A DNA stretch of 64,000 nucleotides from Pseudochryseolinea flava. GTDB taxonomy: Bacteria > Bacteroidota > Bacteroidia > Cytophagales > Cyclobacteriaceae. The notes beneath the pieces are model-generated. The model had not been told where the DNA came from, searched no databases, and was given only the letters and a program-made list of their open reading frames with translations. Location of the stretch: positions 1 through 64,000 of the forward strand of contig NZ_QMFY01000013.1 of the NCBI RefSeq assembly GCF_003286915.1, read 5' to 3'. Each line of letters opens with the position of its first letter. Within the stretch, counting starts at the first letter, position 1. The translations under genes and the position numbers were made by a program. Below are positions 36,740 through 45,723 of this stretch, piece by piece.

Positions 36740-39181
36740 TTAAAATTCCTTTTCGCCAAATTCGCTTTCCGTGAATTTGACTTTCTTATTTAGCTTATTG
36801 AACTGGTAGCTGAAATTGAGCCGGATGATGTCCGTTTCTTGAATGTAATTTGTTGTGGTGTAAAAGTTTTCACCCACCGTTGTGATACGCTGCTCATTGG
36901 TATCGAACATTCCGAGGTCAATGTTTTGCCATTGAAGACTTAATGCGCCCGAACCTTTCAGAATATTTTTTTTAACGGTGACACTTGGAATCAGGTAGCG
37001 AGAATCTTCACCTTGTGCGGTAATGGTAGCCGATGTATAGTTCACTGCGAGCTGTATCGTTGTGGCACTCGGAAGCTTGAATGTGCTGCTGCCATTTATG
37101 GCGTAGTTAAATCCATTACGGCTGATGTCTTTGTTATATAATTTCCCGTCGATGCTATAGTTGTATGCATTTGTCCCCGCGAATATCGTCCACCACGATG
37201 TCAACTTAATATCGACGCTTAATTCGGCTCCCCACGCGTTGGCGTTTCCAGCATTCGTAAACGTGCGCACAAGGATCGTGTCGTTGTAGATATCGTTGAC
37301 ACGGTTGATTACATTCTTGACGTGGCGGTGGTAGGCTGTGAGACTGAGGGAATGATCGTTAATGTCTTTTATGATTCCCAGCTCGCTTACATCAATATAT
37401 TCTGGTAGAAGGTTTGGATCTCCAGTTTCCAAAACTTCTGAATGTCTCCTTGCTGGAAATGGATTCATCATGTTTGATGTGGTATGGTTGATGCGTTTAC
37501 TGTAGCCAGCTTTTAACTTTAAGTCTTGGGTAATGGTGTAGAGGAGGCTAGCCGATGGAAATAGGTTGACTCTTTCGAACGTATAGTGTTCTTCGTCGTC
37601 GGTCAACACACGGTCCACGTATTCAAGACGCAAGCCGGCCTGATAAGAAAACTTTCGGTCGTCGTGTGAATATTGTGAGTACAGCGCGTGTATCGTGCGT
37701 TTTAATTCGATTTCATTGCTGAGATCATTGCGAATAGCCCATCCGTTATTTATGTCGAACTGGTTGTATCTGAAATCGCCCAAATGAAGTAAATACCGGT
37801 ATTGGTATCCGGCTTCAAGTTTTGATTTATCGGTAATTTTTTTTGTGTAGTCCGCTTTGATGCGATATCCGTCCAATGGGTTCTCCTCCTCTATGATGGC
37901 TCGATTATAAACGAACTGTTCATTGTTCGGAGCAACGTCTACGTTATTTGTTGGACCTCCGAGGATAGTTTTTTCATACAGTGCCGAGAGTAGCAACGCG
38001 CTCTTATCCTGAAACGAATAGCCATAGTCGAGACTTGCTACAAGAAAGTCGCCTTTTCGTTCACGCAAGTTTTTATTGAAATAAGATAGCGCGTTAGCGA
38101 CTTGCCCTGTAGTGATGTTTGTACGCGTTTGATCGTAATAGATATTGGCGGTTCGGAATTGAGAACGCTTACCACCGTAGAAACCAGCTTCGATAAAACT
38201 TCTTTCGTTGAGCGCGTAGTTCACAACGGTTTTTAGTCCGTAGCTGTATGACTCATAGCTGCGCTCACCGCTCGACGGATTGGTGGTGCGAATATCACCA
38301 AGGGTTGTCGTTGCCTCGCCGTCGCGGTAACCGGCAAGATCATCACGCTTGTAATTCGCTGCTAATGAAAAGTTCCATTTCTGTTTTTTGTAATTGAAAG
38401 TAACATCTCCGCCGAAGCGAAGTGGTTTATCCTCGTTGCCGTAATCTCGAACGCTCGGAAATCCGGCCTGCGCATTGATGAGCCAATATTGACCATCTGT
38501 TGCGCCTTTTTTGGTGATGATGTTAATGATACCTGATTTTCCATCAGGGTCATATTTTGAAGATGGTGTGGTGATCACTTCTACACGCTCGATGTTATTC
38601 GCTTGAAGTTGATTAAGAATTACGCTTGGCTCGGATTGCACCGGCTTGCCATCTAAGAGTACGACAAAGCTCGATGATCCACGAAGTGTAATTTCTCCTT
38701 CACTATTAACAGCAATCGACGGAAGATTTTTCAGCACGTCCGTAGCTGTTCCTCCTTGACTATTTTGAAATTGAGAGGCAGTATAATGCTGTTTGTCGAG
38801 CGTATGGTAGGATGTTATCTTTTGTCCTTCAACAATGGCCGCGTCGAGAAGTTTTATTGTTGGTGAAAGTGTAACATTTTTGATCAACGTGGTTGCATTG
38901 GATAATACGCTAACGTTACGCACTTGTCGCGTTTCGTATCCGAGGAAGGATATAGAGAGATAGTATTTTCCGGTAGAGAGTTTATCTAATTTAAAAGCAC
39001 CTCGTTCATCAGTGACGGTACCACTGATAAACTTATCGTCACTTTCCTGATATAACGCTATTGAAGAGAATGCAATAGGTTGTTGTGCGACGCTATCAAT
39101 AATAGTTCCTTCAATGCTTGATTGCGCAAAGGTAGAAAAGCAAATAAGGGGAAGTGCAAAAGCGATAAGCCACCGTTTCAT
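36740..39181 (-). CDS. TonB-dependent outer membrane receptor (non-SusC)
   Basis: The 813-residue protein begins with a signal peptide, then a CarbopepD_reg-like domain (IEGTIIDSVAQQPIAFSSIALYQ). A TonB plug follows (VLKNLPSIAVNSEGEITLRGSSSFVVLLDGKPVQ, then IERVEVITTPSSKYDPDGKSGIINI), then a long 22-strand-type barrel. It resembles the OMP_b-brl_3 receptor class rather than SusC. It is the first gene of the leftward arm, directly behind a promoter with the 17-bp palindrome. The mature part of about 790 residues has only three Met and no Cys. Confidence 0.88.
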   Translation of the reverse strand: MKRWLIAFALPLICFSTFAQSSIEGTIIDSVAQQPIAFSSIALYQESDDKFISGTVTDERGAFKLDKLSTGKYYLSISFLGYETRQVRNVSVLSNATTLIKNVTLSPTIKLLDAAIVEGQKITSYHTLDKQHYTASQFQNSQGGTATDVLKNLPSIAVNSEGEITLRGSSSFVVLLDGKPVQSEPSVILNQLQANNIERVEVITTPSSKYDPDGKSGIINIITKKGATDGQYWLINAQAGFPSVRDYGNEDKPLRFGGDVTFNYKKQKWNFSLAANYKRDDLAGYRDGEATTTLGDIRTTNPSSGERSYESYSYGLKTVVNYALNERSFIEAGFYGGKRSQFRTANIYYDQTRTNITTGQVANALSYFNKNLRERKGDFLVASLDYGYSFQDKSALLLSALYEKTILGGPTNNVDVAPNNEQFVYNRAIIEEENPLDGYRIKADYTKKITDKSKLEAGYQYRYLLHLGDFRYNQFDINNGWAIRNDLSNEIELKRTIHALYSQYSHDDRKFSYQAGLRLEYVDRVLTDDEEHYTFERVNLFPSASLLYTITQDLKLKAGYSKRINHTTSNMMNPFPARRHSEVLETGDPNLLPEYIDVSELGIIKDINDHSLSLTAYHRHVKNVINRVNDIYNDTILVRTFTNAGNANAWGAELSVDIKLTSWWTIFAGTNAYNYSIDGKLYNKDISRNGFNYAINGSSTFKLPSATTIQLAVNYTSATITAQGEDSRYLIPSVTVKKNILKGSGALSLQWQNIDLGMFDTNEQRITTVGENFYTTTNYIQETDIIRLNFSYQFNKLNKKVKFTESEFGEKEF

Positions 39182-39223
39182 TTTGATCAGCGATAATGTA
39201 TGACGTAGATTATCATGTGGTGG

Positions 39224-39252
39224 CTTGATTATCTACTAAAATGGTAGACAAA
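39224..39252 (-). promoter_or_regulatory. Leftward sulfur-locus promoter with 17-bp palindromic operator
   Basis: On the minus strand ATTTG is followed by TCTACCATTTTAGTAGA (complement of 39232-39248) and then TAATCAAG. The palindrome fills the 17-bp gap between a -33-like TTTG and a -7-like TA element. The first codon of the TonB receptor is about 45 bp downstream. Confidence 0.6.
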
Positions 39253-39448
39253 TGTATGTGAAAGATTTGAAAAGCGAAATTGTTCTACATGTTTACTTCG
39301 GAATTTTTTTATGCTCGCTTCGTTTTGTTCGTCGTCGCGTGTTGTTGCTTTTTTCTTTTTACGACACGCTGTGATCAATACTTTTTTATCAAGCGAGCTG
39401 ATTGTTATATATAACTATAGTATTGCGTCGATCATCTTGGAGAAGTTG

Positions 39449-39468
39449 TGATAAAAAATTTTTTATCA
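39449..39468. promoter_or_regulatory. 20-bp perfect palindrome TGATAAAAAA/TTTTTTATCA
   Basis: TGATAAAAAATTTTTTATCA is its own reverse complement. The half TTTTTTATCA recurs at 39382-39391. Both lie between the two divergent promoters. It could be a second regulator site or an AT-rich bend. Confidence 0.45.
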
Positions 39469-39501
39469 GAATTCTTGCATTTGAAACAAATCAATACTTC
39501 T

Positions 39502-39531
39502 TTTGTCTATAGAAATAGTAGATATTAAAAG
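39502..39531 (+). promoter_or_regulatory. Rightward sulfur-locus promoter with 17-bp palindromic operator
   Basis: TTTG (39502-39505) is followed by TCTATAGAAATAGTAGA (39506-39522) and TATTAAAAG (39523-39531). The word TTTGTCTA....TAGTAGATA is the same as in the leftward promoter and has the same spacing. That supports a shared regulator binding between -33 and -7. Confidence 0.6.
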
Positions 39532-39565
39532 TCAATCACCACCAGATTGCTTGAAGAAATGATTT

Positions 39566-39641
39566 TGCATGTAGATAAGATATGCACGATTATTTTCTGG
39601 CAACCTCCCACCACAGGGTGCCCGTATCACCAGTTTTTTTT
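39566..39641 (+). promoter_or_regulatory. Structured leader with terminator-like element
   Basis: The transcript from the rightward promoter would hold a hairpin TGCAT...ATGCA (39566-39586). A compact fold closed by CTGG (39597-39600) and CCAG (39630-39633) follows, with an inner GGCAACCT/AGGGTGCC pairing. T8 (39634-39641) comes directly after. This can act as a terminator before the small leader ORF. The GGCAACC...GGTGCC words recall the SAM-I core, but the other SAM-I stems are absent. Confidence 0.4.
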
Positions 39642-39657
39642 AGAACGTAAAAACAAA

Positions 39658-39774
39658 ATGAACATGAAGCATTATCATGTCGCGTCTGGTATGCAGCATC
39701 TTTCTGATAATCAAAAAAGCATGACTGTATTTGTTGGTTTCCTTATGGGGAATCACTTCTGTTGTTGTTTCTAG
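39658..39774 (+). CDS. Met/Cys-rich 38-residue leader peptide
   Basis: A short ORF starting MNMKHYHVASGM and ending GNHFCCCF. Five of 38 residues are Met and three are Cys (Cys-Cys-Cys next to the stop), which is far above normal. It lies in the 5' leader of the rightward sulfur operon, 190 bp upstream of the first structural gene, after an A-rich stretch without a strong Shine-Dalgarno. The best reading is a leader peptide that senses supply of charged Cys or Met tRNA. A chance ORF cannot be excluded. Confidence 0.5.
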   Translation: MNMKHYHVASGMQHLSDNQKSMTVFVGFLMGNHFCCCF

Positions 39775-39964
39775 TTCCCCTTCATATCAATCAAATAATG
39801 TTGTGATCTTTTGATTGCAGCAACACATATGGCTTTCAGGTGTATTGTCTTATCGAAGCAATATGGTGGTATTGCTTTGCTAAGCGTGCACCCGTAGCCA
39901 CCAAGTTGTATCGCGAACATTCGCAGCAAACTTGTACTCAAGCACGATTTAAAATTCTTACAAC
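39775..39964 (+). other. Leader segment with two hairpins upstream of the binding-protein gene
   Basis: After the leader peptide stop, CAATCAA pairs with TTGATTG (about 39790-39823), and AAGCAATA pairs perfectly with TATTGCTT across a 6-nt loop (about 39857-39878). Neither has a T-tract. They could compete with upstream structures if ribosomes stall on the leader peptide. No gene is seen here. Confidence 0.4.
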
Positions 39965-40894
39965 ATGAAACTAATTGTTAAAGCTATTCATATATTTTCT
40001 ACCGTTGCTATCGTATTCACCGCCTCTGCGCAATCATCCTCTAAAGTTGTCGTCACAGGTGTACGCTTTAGTTATCCACTGGTGAATGCTTGGATCGACG
40101 CTTACAAAAAAGCAAATCCTTCAGCGAGTATCGTTATTGAACCACGCACTACAACAGATCCGTCGCAATACGATCTGCTTATTGAAGCATATGAACCTGA
40201 TTCACTTATTAAAGAAACGCGTGACTTCATCTACATCGGTCGATATGCATTGTTACCGGTAGCCAATCAACAATCAGCTTTTGCAAAGGAGTTTGGCGAG
40301 AAAGGACTTACAAGGGAGTTAATCAAGCAGATTTATTTCCAAGACGCATTTGCCGACAAGAAAAAGGAACGAAAGATTACTTCGACCTATACCGTGTATA
40401 CACGTCTGCAAAAAGCAGGCGCACCAATTACGTTAGCAAAATATTATGGCTTCGAACAAACCAATATCAAGGGTAAGGCGATTGCTGGTGCGGATGAACA
40501 TCTCATCAAAGCTGTTTTGAAAGATACGACAGCAGTCACGTATGCAACGCTAGGGCTGGTGTATGATATTAAATCACGTAACGCGCTAACGGGGCTTACC
40601 ATTCTTCCTGTCGACCTCGATGATAATGGTAAAGTTCAATCAGACGAAAAAATATTTTCAAGTCTCGAAAATGTGATCACAAAATTAGAGTCGGAACAAG
40701 TAAAAAATGTACCTGTAGAGTACATCCATATCTCCATTGCTAAAAAGAAATCTAATCCTGAAGCATTAAAGTTTCTACAGTGGATTCTCAACAACGGCCA
40801 AGATAGCCTTCATGCGTTTGGATTTTTGAATCCAGATGAACAGCGTTTTAAAAAAGAGCGTGACAAATTACTCAAGCAACTAAGCGCGAACTAA
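39965..40894 (+). CDS. Periplasmic substrate-binding-like protein (PstS-type fold), second paralogue
   Basis: The 309-residue protein has a signal peptide ending near TASAQ and a type II periplasmic-binding fold (VVVTGVRFSYPLVNAWIDAYKKANP, IYIGRYALLPVAN, APITLAKYYGF, TAVTYATLGLVYD). It is a clear paralogue of the leftward-arm protein. It precedes SusC by 39 bp. No ABC transporter genes are near, so an oxyanion- or organosulfate-capturing role alongside the SusCD channel is inferred. Met occurs only at position 1 and there is no Cys. Confidence 0.8.
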   Translation: MKLIVKAIHIFSTVAIVFTASAQSSSKVVVTGVRFSYPLVNAWIDAYKKANPSASIVIEPRTTTDPSQYDLLIEAYEPDSLIKETRDFIYIGRYALLPVANQQSAFAKEFGEKGLTRELIKQIYFQDAFADKKKERKITSTYTVYTRLQKAGAPITLAKYYGFEQTNIKGKAIAGADEHLIKAVLKDTTAVTYATLGLVYDIKSRNALTGLTILPVDLDDNGKVQSDEKIFSSLENVITKLESEQVKNVPVEYIHISIAKKKSNPEALKFLQWILNNGQDSLHAFGFLNPDEQRFKKERDKLLKQLSAN

Positions 40895-40933
40895 CCTTTC
40901 TTCATTTAAAAGCCCAACAATACTCGTACTAAC

Positions 40934-43900
40934 ATGAAAAGAATTTTACCCCTGTTTGCATTCTTGATCTTATCGTGGAGTGCTTTCTCACAGGATCTTA
41001 TTAAAGGAACCGTGACCGATGGCAGTGGTGATCCACTGCCAGGCGCGACAGTAATCATTAAAGGAACTAATAATTATGCCGTTACGGATGTAGGTGGTCA
41101 ATTTAATATCAAGCCACCAAAAGAACTTCCTGTTACGCTTGTAACGAGCCTTGCAGGATATAAGTCTCAAGAAGTAGATGTGTATGAACTCTCTGAAGAA
41201 TCTTTAGAAGTTGTACTCAACAATGATAATGTATTGGACGAGGTAGTTGTTGTAGGTTATGGCGAGCAGAAGCGAAAAGATATTACTGGATCGGTGGCAT
41301 CGTTGCCTGCGGAATTGAAATATCAGCCAGTGGTTTCCGTGGAGCGCGTGTTACAAGGTGCTGTTGCAGGAGCGATTGTAACACAAACCTCAGGACAACC
41401 CGGCGGTGGTGTGAGTGTTCAAATCCGAGGAAGCAATTCCGTAACGGCGAACAGTGATCCACTCTATGTTATCGATGGTTTCCCAATTAACAACGACTAC
41501 TCACTAACGGATGCCGGAATTACCAATGGCCCAAAAATAAATCCACTTTCTTCTATTGCAACAAGCGACATCGAATCGGTCGATGTTTTGAAAGATGCCT
41601 CTGCCACGGCGATTTACGGATCGCGCGGTGCGAATGGTGTGATCATCATTACGACTAAAAAAGGAAAAGCAAATGAATCAGCAATTCATTACGATGCTTT
41701 CTATGGTGTTCAACAAGTGGTGAAGACTTTGTCTTTAGCAACGGCGGGAGAGTGGTGGCAACTTAGAAAAGATGCTGCGTTTAATACACTTTCTACCAAT
41801 GCAAACGCTGTGTCCAAATTAAAAAGCGACAACCTTGCATTTTTGAAAGCTGCTAAAGACGGTGGTTATACATTAGATACAGCAGGCGTAGGAACAGATT
41901 GGCAAGATGCTGCGTATCGCGAAGCTGCCATTCAGAGTCATACCTTATCATTTCTCACTGGATCAGATAAAACGCGTATTGGTCTCTCTGCAAACTACCT
42001 CAACCAAGAAGGCGTAATCGTCAACACAGACTTTAAGCGTTATTCCTTCCGCTTCAATGTTGACCATGATTTCAACGACCGTTTTAAAGTACTTGCTTAC
42101 ATCAATGGGAGCGCCACTACAGCCAACGTTGCGCCAGACGCTATCGTTTCGAATTTGCTGCAATCACCGGCCGCTGTGCCAATATATAAAGACAACGGCG
42201 AATTCTTAATCATCTCCGGACTAGATCAGTCGTTGGCGAATCCGATTAATTCATTGTACAATCAAGTGAACGAAACGAATACGTATCGTTTGTTGTCTAA
42301 TGTTTCTGGTGAGTATAAAATTAGCGAAGCGCTTACAGCAAAAGTATTGTATGGAACCGACATCGTGTTGAATAAACAGAATCGTTATCTCCCACAATCA
42401 ACGCAAGAAGGTCGCCAGCTTAAAGGTCAGGCGTTCATAGGTTCTCTTCAAACGGTAAACTGGCTCAATGAAAATACATTATCGTATCAGAAAACAATTG
42501 GCGATCACGCACTCAATACGGTTGTTGGATTTACAGCACAACGCTCCGTATCAGAGGGACAAACTTCGGCAACCAACGATTTTCTAAGTGATTTTTATGA
42601 GTACCATAATATCGGCTTAGGATTAGGAACTGTCGCAGCGCAATCATCAGCATGGGATCAGTGGTCACTGGCATCTTGGCTCGCGCGCGCTAACTATGGG
42701 TATAAAGAAAGATATTTGCTCACGCTTACATTGCGCGCCGATGGTTCATCGAAATTTGGAGATGATAAATGGGGATACTTTCCTTCAGCAGCAGTAGGTT
42801 GGAATGTTCATGAAGAAAACTTTTTTCAAGATGTGCGCAATGTATCGTTCCTTAAACTTCGCGCAAGCTTAGGAAGTACAGGAAATCAATCAATACCTAC
42901 ACAACGATCAATTGCACAGCTCGCTGGTTTCCGTTATAATTTTAACAACCAACCTGTTGTTGGCCTTGCGCCGATCAACGTAGCAAATCCTGGTCTCACT
43001 TGGGAAAAGACATTTCAAGTGGACGTTGGCGCAGATCTGGGTTTGTTTAACAACCGCGTAAATGTAGTGTTCGACTACTATTACAAAAAGACAACAGACC
43101 TACTACTGTTTGCATCAGTACCCGGTAGCTCCGGTTTGGCCGAAGGTTCTAACGTCGGCAATGGACAAATTTCTGCGATCTATCAGAATCTCGGCGCTGT
43201 AGAAAATCGTGGTGTTGAGTTAAGCATCAATTCACAGAATCTTACTGGTGCATTCGAATGGTCAACGATTGCCGTGTTCTCCGCAAATAGAAACAAGGTG
43301 CTCGATATCGGAAATGGAATACCAAGATTTCTGCCAAACCAAAGTCAACCATCGGTGATTGAAGTTGGTCAACCTTTGGGATCTTTTTTAGTGTATGAAA
43401 CTGATGGTCTCATTCAACCTGGAGAAGAAGGAGCAGGTGCACTTACTCCGCAGGCGTTTAACGGCGTCGGCGCGCAGAAATACAAAGATCAGGATGGTGA
43501 TGGAAAGATTACACAAACCGGCGATCGCGTAGTAGTAAAAAATAACCCCGGTGTAAACATCGGCCTTACGAACCGTTTTGCATATAAAGGTTTTGAGTTG
43601 TCTGTGTTGCTTCAAGCTTCTGTCGGTGGAACACTTTATAACTTTAATCGTGCACAACTTGAATTGAACAACGGTGCTGGTAACGCTGCAAAAGCTGCAG
43701 CCTATGCTTACCGTGTTCCTGGTACGCGTGGCGCAGGCGATCCCGGGTTCACAGACACAGATGTTAAAGCTGCGTATCAAGATCCAGCCATTACTTTATC
43801 AGATCGCTTTATCGAAGACGCTTCATATTTACGCGTTAAGAATGTATCCTTCGGGTATCGCTTTCCAGGAAGCATCACATCCAAGTTGAAATTAAAATCC

Positions 43901-44065
43901 TTGCGCATATATGTATCGGCGCAAAACTACTGGACAATTACCAACTATACCGGATACGATCCTGAAGCAAGTCAGGCTGGACAAAGTTTGCTTACACGCG
44001 GCGTAGACAACGGCGTGTATCCTAACAACAAATCAATTCAAGGTGGTGTACAACTATCATTCTAA
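40934..44065 (+). CDS. SusC/RagA-type TonB-dependent transporter of the sulfatase locus
   Basis: The 1043-residue protein has a signal peptide, an N-terminal CarbopepD_reg-2 domain (IKGTVTDGSGDPLPGATVIIKGTN), a TonB-box-like DEVVVVGYGEQKRKDITGSV, the plug motif LYVIDGFPINN, SVDVLKDASATAIYGSRGANGVIIITTKKG, and a C-terminal barrel. With the adjacent SusD it should import a ligand across the outer membrane. Sulfatases next to it point to sulfated compounds. It contains a single Met (the start) and no Cys in 1043 residues, which is extreme for its size. Confidence 0.95.
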   Translation: MKRILPLFAFLILSWSAFSQDLIKGTVTDGSGDPLPGATVIIKGTNNYAVTDVGGQFNIKPPKELPVTLVTSLAGYKSQEVDVYELSEESLEVVLNNDNVLDEVVVVGYGEQKRKDITGSVASLPAELKYQPVVSVERVLQGAVAGAIVTQTSGQPGGGVSVQIRGSNSVTANSDPLYVIDGFPINNDYSLTDAGITNGPKINPLSSIATSDIESVDVLKDASATAIYGSRGANGVIIITTKKGKANESAIHYDAFYGVQQVVKTLSLATAGEWWQLRKDAAFNTLSTNANAVSKLKSDNLAFLKAAKDGGYTLDTAGVGTDWQDAAYREAAIQSHTLSFLTGSDKTRIGLSANYLNQEGVIVNTDFKRYSFRFNVDHDFNDRFKVLAYINGSATTANVAPDAIVSNLLQSPAAVPIYKDNGEFLIISGLDQSLANPINSLYNQVNETNTYRLLSNVSGEYKISEALTAKVLYGTDIVLNKQNRYLPQSTQEGRQLKGQAFIGSLQTVNWLNENTLSYQKTIGDHALNTVVGFTAQRSVSEGQTSATNDFLSDFYEYHNIGLGLGTVAAQSSAWDQWSLASWLARANYGYKERYLLTLTLRADGSSKFGDDKWGYFPSAAVGWNVHEENFFQDVRNVSFLKLRASLGSTGNQSIPTQRSIAQLAGFRYNFNNQPVVGLAPINVANPGLTWEKTFQVDVGADLGLFNNRVNVVFDYYYKKTTDLLLFASVPGSSGLAEGSNVGNGQISAIYQNLGAVENRGVELSINSQNLTGAFEWSTIAVFSANRNKVLDIGNGIPRFLPNQSQPSVIEVGQPLGSFLVYETDGLIQPGEEGAGALTPQAFNGVGAQKYKDQDGDGKITQTGDRVVVKNNPGVNIGLTNRFAYKGFELSVLLQASVGGTLYNFNRAQLELNNGAGNAAKAAAYAYRVPGTRGAGDPGFTDTDVKAAYQDPAITLSDRFIEDASYLRVKNVSFGYRFPGSITSKLKLKSLRIYVSAQNYWTITNYTGYDPEASQAGQSLLTRGVDNGVYPNNKSIQGGVQLSF

Positions 44066-44098
44066 ATGATGCCACTAGACTCAACAATAAGTATTCGT

Positions 44099-45697
44099 AT
44101 GAAAAAATATTTTAGCTATATCATCGCTGGCCTTTCTATTTTGTCGTTCTCGGCGTGTGAATCCTTCCTAGAAGAAAATCCAAAACGATTCATTAAGGAA
44201 GATGATTACTATAAGACACCAGCAGATGCGTTGACAGCCGTAAACGCTGCATACTTCTTTTTTAACGGTGGCGGTTTAACTGGATCTGGCCAATCGGCAT
44301 ACAATTCACTTCTTCAAGTTGGGATGGAGTTCGCTACCGACGAACAATATCCAGGTCCGGGAGCAACAAATGCTGATGTGAGGTCATTGTCGGTTCATAA
44401 TCACTCGTCTGCCAACAGAACTTTTTTCGAGAATTGGCAGCAACACTACGCGGGTATACGTCGTGCAAATGCTGTTATCCATAAAGTTCCGAACATCGAC
44501 TTTGGTACGAATACCGCGCTGAAGGAGCGTTATATTGGGGAAGCTAAATTTATTCGCGCGTTTATCTATTTTAATCTCGTGCGGTTGTGGGGTGATGTTC
44601 CATTGATTACAGTATATCAAACTGATGTTGCCGCGTCAGCTTACTACATTGAGAAGTCTACAACGGAAGAGGTATACGCACAAATCGAAAAGGATTTAAC
44701 TGAAGCTGCGACTGTATTACCTAACAAATATAGCGGTAGCGACATCGGACGAATTACCGCAGGCGCTGCGAAAACGTTGCTCGCAAAAGTATACTTGACA
44801 AAAGCTTCATTCCCCCTAAGAATCGATGGACATTATACCGATGCTATCGCGAAAATCGAAGAGGTGCTATCACCAATCGATGGTGGTACAGGAGACTATG
44901 GCTATAACCTTCGCTCGAACTATGCCGATGTATTTCTTCCTAACACCGAGAACAATGAAGAGCACATCTTCTCAGCACAATTCATGTCGAACTATCAAAG
45001 CTCGGGAAGAAATGATTTCCCGCGAACGTTGCCGCGATTTCCACAGTCGTTTGGAATCATTGGATCATATGCTGATCAAGTAAACTTTTACAAAAAAGGG
45101 GACGACAAATCGTTTAGCGTATACAAACTTTACAAGAAGAACGACAAGCGACGAAAGGTCACTTTCGCCACGCGCTTTGTGAATCCAAAGAATGGTGCTG
45201 TGTTCGGCACGCCTGTCGCAAACTCAGCATACCCTGGTGATTCAATTCCTTTTTTCAACAAGGCATACGACCCTTCTGCTTTTGTCGGTGTGCCCGCCGA
45301 AGCTGCCACGAATGTAACGCTCTTACGTTATGCTGAAGCCCTATTGATTCACGCTGAGGCCGAGAATGAACTTAATGGTCCAACCGATAAAGCGTACAAG
45401 TCATTTAATCGAATTCGTAGTCGCGCCGGATTACCTGAACTGACGCCCGGGCTTACGAAAGATCAATTTCGTGATTCTTTATACCTCGATCGTGAATTGG
45501 AGTTGGTGTACGAATATCAGCGTTGGTTTGATTTGATCAGACAAAGAAATGCTGCAGATCAACCGGTGTTTGTTGACAAACTGCACGCGGCTGGAAAGAC
45601 AAACGCGGTGGACAGAAATCGCTGGTTCCCGATTCCACAAATGGAGTTAGACAACAACCCACTTCTTAAACAACATGATCTCTGGAAAGACAAATAA
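44099..45697 (+). CDS. SusD/RagB-type outer membrane lipoprotein of the sulfatase locus
   Basis: The ATG at 44099 (MKKYFSYIIAGLSILSFSACES) is preferred over the one at 44066 that directly abuts the SusC stop, because it starts the lipoprotein signal with Cys20. The 532-residue protein has SusD helices: DALTAVNAAYFFF, YIGEAKFIRAFIYFNLVRLWGDVPLIT, LLRYAEALLIHAEAENEL, FNRIRSRAGLPEL, and LYLDRELELVYEYQRWFDLIRQ. Its only Cys is the lipidated one. It is the surface ligand-binding partner of SusC. Confidence 0.94.
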   Translation: MKKYFSYIIAGLSILSFSACESFLEENPKRFIKEDDYYKTPADALTAVNAAYFFFNGGGLTGSGQSAYNSLLQVGMEFATDEQYPGPGATNADVRSLSVHNHSSANRTFFENWQQHYAGIRRANAVIHKVPNIDFGTNTALKERYIGEAKFIRAFIYFNLVRLWGDVPLITVYQTDVAASAYYIEKSTTEEVYAQIEKDLTEAATVLPNKYSGSDIGRITAGAAKTLLAKVYLTKASFPLRIDGHYTDAIAKIEEVLSPIDGGTGDYGYNLRSNYADVFLPNTENNEEHIFSAQFMSNYQSSGRNDFPRTLPRFPQSFGIIGSYADQVNFYKKGDDKSFSVYKLYKKNDKRRKVTFATRFVNPKNGAVFGTPVANSAYPGDSIPFFNKAYDPSAFVGVPAEAATNVTLLRYAEALLIHAEAENELNGPTDKAYKSFNRIRSRAGLPELTPGLTKDQFRDSLYLDRELELVYEYQRWFDLIRQRNAADQPVFVDKLHAAGKTNAVDRNRWFPIPQMELDNNPLLKQHDLWKDK

Positions 45698-45723
45698 TAA
45701 CGACAACAACCCTTCTCAAAAAT

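Noticed and set aside
39597-39640. SAM-I (S-box) riboswitch upstream of the sulfur operon
   Set aside because: GGCAACC and GGTGCC words are present, but the conserved P1/P2 kink-turn region and the AGAGNGG...GAGGGA and GATGAA segments are not found upstream. It is described only as a structured leader.
39547-39657. Longer version of the leader ORF starting at 39547
   Set aside because: The upstream part runs through the hairpin and T8 structure and adds non-conserved-looking residues. The ATG at 39658 after the A-rich stretch is the better start.
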